Below, piece after piece: positions 34,666 through 43,433 of a stretch of DNA of 64,000 bases (position 1 is the stretch's first letter; each line of letters starts with the position of its first letter). The notes beneath the pieces are model-generated. The model saw only the letters and a program-made list of their open reading frames with translations. It was not told the DNA's origin and made no database searches. This stretch comes from Rhizobium anhuiense (GTDB lineage Bacteria; Pseudomonadota; Alphaproteobacteria; Rhizobiales; Rhizobiaceae). The position numbers were made by a program, and so were the translations under genes. Location: positions 494,299-558,298 of the forward strand of contig NZ_ML133523.1 of NCBI RefSeq assembly GCF_003985145.1, in the 5' to 3' direction.

Positions 34666-37600
34666 TGTAGCCCTCATTGCCTGGAACTGAACGCGCGACA
34701 GGTAAACGCAACTTTTGATATGCCTCGGACGAAAGCCATCCGAGCACGACCTTCTGGAATGACTTGTCGTTCATGAACCGAGCGAAAATCTCCTCATTCT
34801 GATCCATGCGTTCAACGAAGAGTGCTTCAAGCAAGTTCTTGAATACGAGCTCGAACTTTTCGCCGGGATTGACTGCCGCCGCCTGCTTCAGCGCCGCGTC
34901 CGAAATGGCGGCTTCGACGATCTGGTCGAAAAATAGTTGGTCTGCCTGATTGAAATCAGTGCCGAACCGATCGTTTACAACATCAATGAGCCGCGACAAA
35001 GCAAGTGCTTCCTCACGAAGCGCGCCGGATCCCACTTCCGAGGGGCCATCAAGCCGATTGGCCTCTCCACTACTCAGACTGATCGAACCTTCGCTGATCT
35101 TCTGCAGGCGGTAATACTCTAGCCGCACCTCGTCGTCGAACTGGTAAGACGGCCCAGCGCCGCGCTTCGGCAGTTTCGTTGAGAGGTGACGCAGGAACAC
35201 ATACAGTCGTTCCAAGTCCGTGTCCTGATACGGAATTATCTGGCTGAGGAAACCATAGAGGCTGCAGAAGGCCCACAGCTTTCCTCGCCATAGCTCGGCC
35301 TCGTCTGAGCTCTTATCCAGTAGCTCTTTAAAGCGGGATACTGGAACATCAAGCGCTGCGTTCATCAACTGATGATCGTTCGGGCTTTGGCGCTGACGCG
35401 GCTTGAAGTAGACGGCGCTGAAGCGTTCGAGGTCGGCATCAACATAGATGCCATCGGCATCGAGCTCGCTCTTGATCTCATACATTCGAGCCGGGTCAAC
35501 GTCCTCACCAACCTCAGCGCCCTCGAAGTAGGTCTTAAATGCCTCGCGAATTTCATCTCGCTCGTTGACGAAATCGAGAACAAAGGTGTCCTCTTTCAGA
35601 GGATGGATACGATTCAGCCGAGATAGCGTCTGAACCGCCTGAATTCCCGCAAGCCTCCGGTCTACATACATGGTGTGCAGCAAGGGTTGATCGAACCCCG
35701 TCTGGTACTTCTCTGCAACGAGCAGCACCTGATATTCCTGGGTGGCGAACAGCTCTGGCAGTTCCTTTTCCCGCACACCGAGGTTCATGCCCTCCTCAGT
35801 GTAAGTGACGTTCTTCATTTTGTCGTCCGTGACAACACCAGAGAAGGCAACGAGCGACTTTATGGAGTAGCCCTTCTCTTTGATGTAGCGATCGAAGCTC
35901 TGCTTGTAGCGGACAGCTTCGAGTCGAGAGCCAGTGACCACCATCGCCTTGGCCCGACCACCGATCTTATGCTGGGTCGCTGCATGGAAGTGCTCGATCA
36001 TGACCTCAGTCTTCTGGGCGATGTTGTGAGGATGCAGCTTTAGAAAACGGGCAAGCGCGCGGGCAGCCTTCTTCCGCTCGACGTTCGGATCGTCCTCGCT
36101 CGCCTTAAGGAGCCGAAAATAGGTAGCGTACGTGGTGTAGTGCTTTAAAACGTCGAGGATGAAACCTTCCTCGATTGCCTGCCGCATCGTATAGCGATGG
36201 GCTGGCTTGCCATCGCGTCCGAAAACCTTGAAGGTCTTGTGCTTCGGCGTTGCGGTGAAGGCAAAGAAGCTAAGGTTCGCCTGCCGCCCACGCTTCGCCA
36301 TAGATCGGTACAGCTCTTCGACATCCTCTTCATCGTTCTCAGCCATGTACTTTACTGCTTCTTCGCGAAGGCCCTGGCCGCCAAGTACCTCCTTCAGATC
36401 GGTCGCCGTTTCACCGCCCTGCGAACTGTGCGCCTCATCTATGATCACGGCGCAGTGCCGGGACTTCAGCGTGCCACCACCGGCTTCGCCGCGCTCTTCC
36501 GCCATCTTCGCAAGCTGGCGCGAGACGAAGGGAAATTTCTGCAACGTTGTGATGATGATCGGCACGGCGCTTTCCAGCGCTTCCGCAAGTTGGCGCGAAC
36601 TCTCGTCGATCTTCTGAACGACACCATGCTTGTGCTCGAACTGGTAAATTGTGTCCTGCAACTGCTTGTCCAGCACCACGCGATCGGTGATCACGATGAC
36701 GCTGTCAAAAACTCGGTTGTTCTTGTCGTCATGCAGGGAAGCCAGCCGATGTGTGAGCCAACCAATGGTGTTGCTCTTGCCGCTGCCGGCTGAATGCTCG
36801 ATCAGATAGTTGTTACCTACGCCTTCACGCTGCGCCTGCTCCACCAACGAGCGTACCGCTTCGAGCTGGTGGTAGCGCGGAAAGATCATCGTTTCCTTCT
36901 TGACCCTTCGCCCTTGGTCGTCGCGCTTCTCCTCGACCTGGAGATGGATAAAGCGCGCGAGGAGATCGAGAAGGCTGTCTCGCTGCAGCACCTCCTCCCA
37001 CAGATAGGCCGTGCGATAGCTTCGCCCCTTGGGATCGGGCGGATTTCCGGCACCACCGCTGTTGCCCTTGTTGAAGGGCAGGAAATGGGTGGCTGCTCCC
37101 GCAAGCCGCGTCGCCATGAACACCGTGTCCGTGTCGGCCGCAAAGTGGACCAGCATACGCCGCTTGAATTCGAAGATCGGCTCGCGTGGGTCGCGATCAT
37201 GTCGGTACTGGTGCAGGGCGTGGTCGACCGTTTGTCCGGTCATCGGGTTCTTGAGTTCGACCGAAACAACCGGAATGCCGTTCACGCTCAGCGCGACGTC
37301 CAAGGACTTTTCAGAATTTTCCGAGAAATGGAGTTGCCGCGTGATCCCGACGCGGTTGGCGGCGTATCGGGCTTCCAAATCCGGATTTAGTCCATGCGCC
37401 GCCTTGAAGAAGGCGACGCGCAGAGTCTTGCCGTAGCACTTGAATCCGTGCCGCAAGGTGGACAGAGAACCCTCTCGATCCATCCACTTTGTTAGGTCCG
37501 TGAGGACTTGCGCGCCGGTCTTTTCCCCGTGGAGTGCCTCCAGAGCCCTCCATTCCTTCGGCTGTGTGTCGCGGATGAAGGATAAGATTGTCTCTGGGAA

Positions 37601-37714
37601 TATAGCGCGAGCGCGGTCGAACCTCGACGCAGGTTCGAGCACGGCACCGTTCGCGAGCATCGTGGCTTCGATGACGGTTTCGAACGCGCCTTCTGAATGC
37701 CGAGCGTAGTTCAT
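34652..37714 (-). CDS. hsdR: Type I restriction enzyme subunit R
   Basis: This 1,020-aa motor/nuclease subunit has the N-terminal nuclease domain PVVSVELKNPMTGQTVDHAL (ELK catalytic Lys), preceded by the Asp of KSLDVALSVNG. The SF2 helicase domain shows HSAGSGKSNTIGWLTHRLA (Walker A about 309), VIIDEAHSSQGGETATD (DEAH) and FFAFTATPKHKTF. VAEKYQTGFDQPLLHTMYVD and LSRLNRI are late helicase motifs. The length is as expected. It needs HsdM and HsdS, encoded upstream in the same operon. It is unusual in being separated from hsdS by a Septu-like pair. GAGGTAGAACGGC gives the ribosome site. Confidence 0.95.
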   Translation of the reverse strand: MNYARHSEGAFETVIEATMLANGAVLEPASRFDRARAIFPETILSFIRDTQPKEWRALEALHGEKTGAQVLTDLTKWMDREGSLSTLRHGFKCYGKTLRVAFFKAAHGLNPDLEARYAANRVGITRQLHFSENSEKSLDVALSVNGIPVVSVELKNPMTGQTVDHALHQYRHDRDPREPIFEFKRRMLVHFAADTDTVFMATRLAGAATHFLPFNKGNSGGAGNPPDPKGRSYRTAYLWEEVLQRDSLLDLLARFIHLQVEEKRDDQGRRVKKETMIFPRYHQLEAVRSLVEQAQREGVGNNYLIEHSAGSGKSNTIGWLTHRLASLHDDKNNRVFDSVIVITDRVVLDKQLQDTIYQFEHKHGVVQKIDESSRQLAEALESAVPIIITTLQKFPFVSRQLAKMAEERGEAGGGTLKSRHCAVIIDEAHSSQGGETATDLKEVLGGQGLREEAVKYMAENDEEDVEELYRSMAKRGRQANLSFFAFTATPKHKTFKVFGRDGKPAHRYTMRQAIEEGFILDVLKHYTTYATYFRLLKASEDDPNVERKKAARALARFLKLHPHNIAQKTEVMIEHFHAATQHKIGGRAKAMVVTGSRLEAVRYKQSFDRYIKEKGYSIKSLVAFSGVVTDDKMKNVTYTEEGMNLGVREKELPELFATQEYQVLLVAEKYQTGFDQPLLHTMYVDRRLAGIQAVQTLSRLNRIHPLKEDTFVLDFVNERDEIREAFKTYFEGAEVGEDVDPARMYEIKSELDADGIYVDADLERFSAVYFKPRQRQSPNDHQLMNAALDVPVSRFKELLDKSSDEAELWRGKLWAFCSLYGFLSQIIPYQDTDLERLYVFLRHLSTKLPKRGAGPSYQFDDEVRLEYYRLQKISEGSISLSSGEANRLDGPSEVGSGALREEALALSRLIDVVNDRFGTDFNQADQLFFDQIVEAAISDAALKQAAAVNPGEKFELVFKNLLEALFVERMDQNEEIFARFMNDKSFQKVVLGWLSSEAYQKLRLPVARSVPGNEGYNAGS

Positions 37715-37725
37715 GCCGTTCTACC

Positions 37726-38340
37726 TCACAGCTTCTGCCGAAGAAACCAGATCGCGACTGGACTGAACGGCTGATACTCTGCCGCGTTGATGCGGTAACT
37801 GATCTGTTGTTGGACCTTTTGCCGGGCGTCTGGTGTCGAACGCCACCACTGCAGTACGGAATCCAGTACCGCCTTCCGACTGCTCTTCAAGTAACTTAGA
37901 TTCAAACCTAAAGTGTCGTTCAATTGCATGTTGAATTCTTCGTCAGGGCTTAAAATCGTCCCGTCGACCAGATACTTCAGCCTTGCTTCAATGGCATGAG
38001 CGGTATCTGCCGGATTCCACCTGAGATCGCGATTGGCCTTTTTGGTGTCGCAGTGCTGATCGGTCGGCGATCTCCCATCCCCGCCAAGACACGCGCCGAG
38101 CAGGTTTGCGTAGACAAGTTGCCGCTCGGGATAGCTCGCCTGGCTTTGCCAGTGTTCGATCTTCATCGCAGTCGATTCCGCCCGAACGCGCCCGGTGCAG
38201 TAACAGCACAGGCCCTTTTGCTCGCCGACCAGCGCTGTGCGTAGGTCGTCTTTTTGAGCGTAGTTGTCGTAGTCGCTATGCGCCTGAGCCCGGTGGTACG
38301 TAAGACTGTTCGGTTCGGCGCCTTTGGTGATCATCCTCAC
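37726..38340 (-). CDS. ptuB: PtuB-like HNH endonuclease (Septu / TIGR02646-like)
   Basis: This 204-aa protein starts GTG 38340 (overlapping GTGA with the ATPase stop) or ATG 38334. The HNH domain reads KGLCCYCTGRVRAESTAMKI followed by EHWQ, then LLGACLGGDGRSPTDQHCDT and KKANRDL. These Cys, His and Asn positions match the small HNH proteins that partner PtuA in Septu and some retrons. In Septu, PtuA senses phage or nucleotide depletion and releases PtuB to degrade DNA. Its coupling to the ATPase gene supports that pairing. hsdR follows after 11 bases. Confidence 0.85.
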   Translation of the reverse strand: MRMITKGAEPNSLTYHRAQAHSDYDNYAQKDDLRTALVGEQKGLCCYCTGRVRAESTAMKIEHWQSQASYPERQLVYANLLGACLGGDGRSPTDQHCDTKKANRDLRWNPADTAHAIEARLKYLVDGTILSPDEEFNMQLNDTLGLNLSYLKSSRKAVLDSVLQWWRSTPDARQKVQQQISYRINAAEYQPFSPVAIWFLRQKL

Positions 38341-39584
38341 GCATCCCCCTCCATGAAATCGAGAAGGGTCATTGCGCGCGTAATCTCCGGGTCGCCCTCA
38401 CCGATATCTGCAGAAAGCTGTTTTATTTCAGCCCTTGCAGCGTCCGCTTTTCCATCGCCTATGAGCTGCGCGATTTTTGCTATCTTGTCCTCCACGCCTG
38501 CATTCCGCGATTTGGTGTCCATTACCTCTTCTAGGACACGGCTTGAATCGATCCCGAATGAGCGCGCTGGCGAAGAAACTTGACCGTCCTTGATGAGCAG
38601 GATCCTGTCGTGAGCCACTTCGCCAATCACCTGCGGCGAATGAGTGGTGGCAATAAATTGGCAGCCACGGAACGTCTCGGTCAGAAGAGGAACGATCTGG
38701 CGCTGCCAAAGCGGGTGCATGTGCATATCAATTTCATCGATCAGAACGATTCCGACGCCGTCTCTGACTGGATCGTCTAAAACTGGATTGGCTTGCGATA
38801 GGCGGCGAGCAAGGTCGAGTGCCAACGCAAGCACGCCCCTCTCACCCTCGGAGAGATACCGCACATCAAGTTCAATACCGTCCTTCGATATCAGAAGCCG
38901 TGGCTTGTCCGCGCCGTTGGTCGCTCGCAGCCCCTTGCAAGTCGGCAAGAAACGGGCTGCTGCAGATTTCAGGGCCTCAAGATGGGATCCTGCCCGCGGC
39001 AGTTCTTCCGCCAACGCTTCTTGCGCCAGCATCCAGGACGCCATGTCACGGAGGTGGAGCGGCCGGACATCGGAAAGCGCATCGGCAAATGCCGTAGCTT
39101 GGCCTCCGCGGCTCCGACCAATCTTGATCTGCTCATCCGTGGGGTGAGACCTGCGCGTACCAAAGTAGACCGCAATGGGTTGATTGCCTGAAGAATCGGC
39201 TTTCGGCCAGTGCGGGGGTGACAGCTCTTCTCTTTCAGGCGTGTCTAGCGTCGCGTTCCGAACAGACCCCTCTTCGTCCAGAATAAACTGCTCTCTCGGC
39301 TTGTGCAGGAGTAGGTTTCGTTGCCCTTCGGGGAAGTTGAGCTCCAGATCGATGGTTAGCGAAGCGCTTACCTGCCGGATATCCTCGGCGGCGAATGCCA
39401 GAGGCGTTGAGCGGCTCGCCGTGAACTTAGGCAAAACCCGAGACAGTGAGACCCGCAGAGCCTCGAGGACGCTGCTCTTGCCGACGCCATTTACACCCAC
39501 CAGTAACGTGAGGTGCGGATCGAATTCGAATGTCGCATGGTCGAAGCCGCGAAGCCCGGCAACGCTGAGCCGTCTGATCTTCAT
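38337..39584 (-). CDS. ptuA: PtuA-like ABC/AAA-type ATPase of a Septu-like system
   Basis: This 415-aa ATPase has MKIRRLSVAGLRGFDHATFE then LLVGVNGVGKSSVLEAL (Walker A about 33), the signature LDVRYLSEGERGVLALALDL, VGIVLIDEIDMHMHPLWQRQ (Walker B about 287) and FIATTHSPQVIGEVA (His switch). The C-terminal 60 residues form a helical tail, as in PtuA. The start overlaps the hsdS stop (ATGA), and its own stop overlaps the PtuB start. It is therefore embedded in the type I restriction operon rather than being a separate locus. Confidence 0.86.
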   Translation of the reverse strand: MKIRRLSVAGLRGFDHATFEFDPHLTLLVGVNGVGKSSVLEALRVSLSRVLPKFTASRSTPLAFAAEDIRQVSASLTIDLELNFPEGQRNLLLHKPREQFILDEEGSVRNATLDTPEREELSPPHWPKADSSGNQPIAVYFGTRRSHPTDEQIKIGRSRGGQATAFADALSDVRPLHLRDMASWMLAQEALAEELPRAGSHLEALKSAAARFLPTCKGLRATNGADKPRLLISKDGIELDVRYLSEGERGVLALALDLARRLSQANPVLDDPVRDGVGIVLIDEIDMHMHPLWQRQIVPLLTETFRGCQFIATTHSPQVIGEVAHDRILLIKDGQVSSPARSFGIDSSRVLEEVMDTKSRNAGVEDKIAKIAQLIGDGKADAARAEIKQLSADIGEGDPEITRAMTLLDFMEGDA

Positions 39585-40816
39585 GCCACCTCCGGGATTT
39601 CCATCTGACCTGTCACTGCGGCTGCGATGAGGGCTGCACGGCGCTCTTTCAGCAGCGCGACGGAGTTCCCGGTCGCGGCGCGGAGGCGGTCGAGCTTGGC
39701 GCTCTCGGTGGTAATGTGCTGAACAATCTGTTGCTGTTCATCGAGCGGCGGTAGCGGCATGAAGATGTCTCGGAAACCATCCCAGTAGAGACGCAGCCTA
39801 TCCCAAGTGATGCCTTGAGAGTTGCGTCCGCATTCGGCGCTGAACGACGCCGTCCGAAAGAGCTGACTGGCATAGTCTGGAAGAAGCTCCTCCTTCGCCC
39901 AGGCGACGGTGTAGTCTGGGCTCACGAGGCCATCGACGGGTGCAACGCCAACTGCGCCTTGCCACATCCGCATCTTGTTGAAGGCAATGTCTCCCTGTCG
40001 AGCGACCTTGTACGTATTGAAGTCTGATGCCGTGCCTTCGATCTTGTCGCTCGAAAACTCACGGACGACGACGCCCGCATTGATGGAAACTTCAAGCAAG
40101 GGCAGATCGGGTTCGTTGCGCTCATCACGTTGGCAAAACAGGGTGGCAACCCGGCGGACCTCCCAGTGCGCAGGGATATCGCCGAGCCAGTGGATGCCGG
40201 ATGGGCGCAGAGGTGCGGTAGGGTTAAGGCCCCGCATTACGGCCTCGGCCACGATGGCGCGCCGCTTCTCGGCCATGAGATCAAGCAGCCGATGCTTGGC
40301 AGCAATCAGGGCGTCGATGTCCGCGGTTTCACGGTCAAGGAAGTCCGCAATACCCTCCTGCGTCGATGGAGTGGGAAATGGTATCGGCACATTTCCAATG
40401 AATGCCCAATCGGCACGCGGCATCTTTGAGCCAAAGGTTGATCCATCAACGGCGTCGATAAACTCCCGAGAGAGCATAACGTAGAGGCCGAACCGAGCAT
40501 TGAGCCTCTCAGGCTTAAGGGGAAGCAACTCAGTCGAGCACCTTCCATCAAAGCTGGCAATCCACGCCTTCGCCAAGTATGGCCTCAGCTTACCAAAAAG
40601 TATGTCGCCCGCTTGAAAAACTGCAGAAAGCGACTCGCCGCCAACAGTCGTAGATGGATCATCTTCCGCCCCGCTGGCAGAAGTGATGAGTCGTCCTGTG
40701 CCGCTCTCGATGTTCTCAAGGCCGACATAAGGCAACTCGCTGTCAGCGCCCTCCGTTCGGTTACGTCGCAGGTCGACAGCATATTTCAGGCGCAGTCTTG
40801 AATAAGCGTTGGTCAC
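39581..40816 (-). CDS. hsdS: Type I restriction enzyme specificity subunit
   Basis: The protein is 411 aa from GTG 40816 (GTGA overlap with the hsdM stop); an upstream in-frame region belongs to hsdM. Two target-recognition domains, each followed by a conserved helix, are visible. The first ends with IPFPTPSTQEGIADFLDRET then LIAAKHRLLDLMAEKRRAIV. The second begins RPSGIHWLGDIPAHWEVRRV and ends MPLPPLDEQQQIVQHI with KLDRLRAATGNSVALLKERR. The subunit selects the bipartite DNA site for methylation and cutting. The site cannot be read from sequence. Confidence 0.93.
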   Translation of the reverse strand: MTNAYSRLRLKYAVDLRRNRTEGADSELPYVGLENIESGTGRLITSASGAEDDPSTTVGGESLSAVFQAGDILFGKLRPYLAKAWIASFDGRCSTELLPLKPERLNARFGLYVMLSREFIDAVDGSTFGSKMPRADWAFIGNVPIPFPTPSTQEGIADFLDRETADIDALIAAKHRLLDLMAEKRRAIVAEAVMRGLNPTAPLRPSGIHWLGDIPAHWEVRRVATLFCQRDERNEPDLPLLEVSINAGVVVREFSSDKIEGTASDFNTYKVARQGDIAFNKMRMWQGAVGVAPVDGLVSPDYTVAWAKEELLPDYASQLFRTASFSAECGRNSQGITWDRLRLYWDGFRDIFMPLPPLDEQQQIVQHITTESAKLDRLRAATGNSVALLKERRAALIAAAVTGQMEIPEVA

Positions 40817-42816
40817 TCCGTCACCTCCTGCAAGAGCCGCAGGATTTCGTTCTCCGCCTTCTTGAGGTCCGCGTCGATGTCGACCAACCTGCGGGGCGGC
40901 GTGAACTGATAGAAGTGGCGGTTGAAGTTGATCTCGTAGCCGACCTTGTCCTTGCTCCGGTCCATCCAAGCATCCGGCACATGCGGCAGAACCTCGCGCG
41001 TGAAATAAGCGTCCATATCCTCTTTCAAAGGCACGTTCTCGAAGTCACGCAGGTCGGGGTCGGCTTCGAAGCCCTTGCCTTCCCTGACCTTCTCGGCATC
41101 CGCATCCTTCTCGGTGAACACATTGCGGAACAGCTTCACCTCGGCCGTGCGCCAGCGGGAATCGCGCTTTTTCAACAGCTTTTCGATGCTACCCCAGACC
41201 TTGTTCCAGTCCAGTTCCGGCTCACGGCCTAGCGCTTGGTCGATCACCTGAATGTCGTCGAGGAGGTGCGGTGCCGCATCGAGGAACCGGGCCTTGTCCT
41301 CGACCGTCATCCGGTAGCGCAGCCGCAGCGGACGTTCGACGGTGACGCGGGTATAGCCGAAGCCAGCATTGTCGAAGATTTTGGACTTGGCGTTCTGGGC
41401 GTAACCGCCGTAGAGCCGAACAATCTCGGCGATCTGATCGGGTTCGTCCGGACGATCTTCCCCTTCCGGCGCCTTGCCCGCACCGATCTTGCGGCGCTTG
41501 TCGCCCTGGCTGCGGTTCATAGGCATCCAGATGTCGCGCGCGTCGACCAATTGGATAGTTCCCTTGCGATAGCCGGGCTTGTTGTTGGTGACGATCCAGA
41601 TGTAGGTGCCGATCCCGGTGTTGTAGAACATCTGCTCCGGCAGGGCGACGATGGCCTCCAGCATGTCGTGTTCGATGATCCACTTGCGGATGTTGCTCTC
41701 GCCACCGCCAGCACCGCCGGTGAAAAGGGGGGAGCCCGAGAACACGATGGCAGCACGCGAGCCATACTTCTGCGATTTGGGATCGACGACTTCGAACTTC
41801 GAGATCATGTGCTGCAGGAACAGCAGTGAGCCGTCGTTCACGCGCGGTAGGCCTGCGCTCCACGGGCTGTCCTGCGGGGCCTTCTCGTGCCGACGGACGA
41901 TTTCCTTCTGCTGCTTCTTCCAGTCCACGCCGAAGGGCGGATTGGCGATGAAGTAGTCGAAGGTCTGCCCCTCGAACTTGTCGTCGATGAAACTGTCGCC
42001 GTACTGGACGTTCTCTCCGCCACCGTTGTGATCGACCTGCTTCATGAGCATGTCCGATGCAGCCGTTGCGAAGGCACGCTTGTTGTAGTCTTGACCGTAG
42101 ACGTAGAGCTTCGCTTCCTTGTGATGATCGCGCATGTACCGCTGCGCTTCGGCAAGCATGCCCCCCGTGCCGCATGCCGGATCGAGCATGCGCATCACGG
42201 TTCCCGGCTTGCTGAGCACGTCGTCGGCGTCCATGAAGAGCAGATCAACCATGAGGTGGATCACCTCGCGGGGCGTGAAGTGATCGCCTGCGGTCTCGTT
42301 GGCCAGTTCGTTGAAGCGTCGAATGAGGTTTTCGAATACGAGGCCCATCTGATCGTTCTTCACCCGGTCAGGATGAAGGTCGACCTTCGAGAACTCTTTC
42401 AGCACGAGGTAGAGGATATTCGCCTCTTCCATCTTTTCGATTTCGTTGGTGAATTCGAAATAGTCGAAGATCCTGCGAACATTCGCCGAAAAGCCGCTGA
42501 TATAGGATTGAAGATGGCCGACAAGACCCGAGGTGTCTCCGATCATCGTTTCGAACGTCATCGGCGAACGGTTGTGGAAGCGGTGCCCAGACGCTTTATT
42601 CAGAATTCGGTCAAGGGCATCATCTTCCAGCTTCCCGCCTTTGCGTCGCTCAAACTCCGCCAGAACGCGATCCTTGGTGTCCGCCAATACGCAATCAAAG
42701 CGACGGAGAACGACGAGCGGCAGCATGACGCGCTCATACTGCGGCGGGCGATAGGGTCCACGCAGGAGGTCAGCGATCTGCCATATCAGGTTGGCCAAAT
42801 CCGAGTGGCTTGCCAT
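40813..42816 (-). CDS. hsdM: Type I restriction-modification DNA methyltransferase subunit
   Basis: This 667-aa N6-adenine methyltransferase has an HsdM N-terminal helical domain (IWQIADLLRGPYRPPQYERV). The SAM motif is MLDPACGTGGMLAEAQRYM (about residue 213) and the catalytic NPPF lies in DYFIANPPFGVDWKKQ. FYNTGIGTYIWIVTNNKPGY is also characteristic. It is the first gene of the operon, with AAGGTGGCATAGC before the ATG. It protects host DNA from HsdR. The operon promoter must lie in the 617-base gap upstream. Confidence 0.95.
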   Translation of the reverse strand: MASHSDLANLIWQIADLLRGPYRPPQYERVMLPLVVLRRFDCVLADTKDRVLAEFERRKGGKLEDDALDRILNKASGHRFHNRSPMTFETMIGDTSGLVGHLQSYISGFSANVRRIFDYFEFTNEIEKMEEANILYLVLKEFSKVDLHPDRVKNDQMGLVFENLIRRFNELANETAGDHFTPREVIHLMVDLLFMDADDVLSKPGTVMRMLDPACGTGGMLAEAQRYMRDHHKEAKLYVYGQDYNKRAFATAASDMLMKQVDHNGGGENVQYGDSFIDDKFEGQTFDYFIANPPFGVDWKKQQKEIVRRHEKAPQDSPWSAGLPRVNDGSLLFLQHMISKFEVVDPKSQKYGSRAAIVFSGSPLFTGGAGGGESNIRKWIIEHDMLEAIVALPEQMFYNTGIGTYIWIVTNNKPGYRKGTIQLVDARDIWMPMNRSQGDKRRKIGAGKAPEGEDRPDEPDQIAEIVRLYGGYAQNAKSKIFDNAGFGYTRVTVERPLRLRYRMTVEDKARFLDAAPHLLDDIQVIDQALGREPELDWNKVWGSIEKLLKKRDSRWRTAEVKLFRNVFTEKDADAEKVREGKGFEADPDLRDFENVPLKEDMDAYFTREVLPHVPDAWMDRSKDKVGYEINFNRHFYQFTPPRRLVDIDADLKKAENEILRLLQEVTE

Positions 42817-43433
42817 GCTATGCCACCTTGCTATTGAAAAACTTGTTCATTCATCCATTCCACGTTCGGCCCAATCGCCTGCATTTAGCGACGAACTAGA
42901 TACACAAAGCCTTGCTTCAAGCTGATAAAAACTCTCTCTCCCTATCAATGGCATGAGTAGCGGCGCCGCTACCGGCACGCAATGGGAGCACTTGAATTCA
43001 CCATGGTGGTAGCGCGAGGGCAATAGGGAGGGAACGTTGCTGGGGCATCGTGTCGGCGACGTCCAAGGATAGCACGTGGGTAGTCGAAAACAGCAGCCCA
43101 AGCTGGTCGGCGGCTCCAATCGTGAGCATGCCAAAGGTTTCCACAGCAGCGCTTTGCCGGTGTTCTCGCTCATGGTCATGACAATGTGTTCCATCCCCCA
43201 TTTTCCCGAGCGCAAGCGTGGCCGGTACAGCGAATGAGAAAGACGAAGCCTCCCTAAAGAATTCTGTGGTGATTGCTATCGAAGTATGCCGGCGCTGCTT
43301 TCGAAGTTTCTTAGCGTCCCCTGAGATTGGCACCTAAAAGCGCCTCGGATAGACACGTTGAGGTAGGCAAAGAGGCCGGTTCAAGCCATGAAGCGGGACG
43401 GCTGATACTAGCGCCTCTTAATTGAGTCACACC
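42817..43433. other. Gene-free gap upstream of hsdM
   Basis: No recognised gene. Two overlapping minus-strand frames (42847-43215 and 42998-43333) are open but without family features, perhaps a decayed gene. A perfect 16-base palindrome GTAGCGGCGCCGCTAC lies at 42957-42972, about 140 bases upstream of hsdM, and could be a control site for the restriction operon. Confidence 0.5.

Noticed and set aside
42847..43333. Two overlapping small minus-strand genes upstream of hsdM
   Set aside because: They use different frames over the same bases and show no domain; at most a decayed gene.
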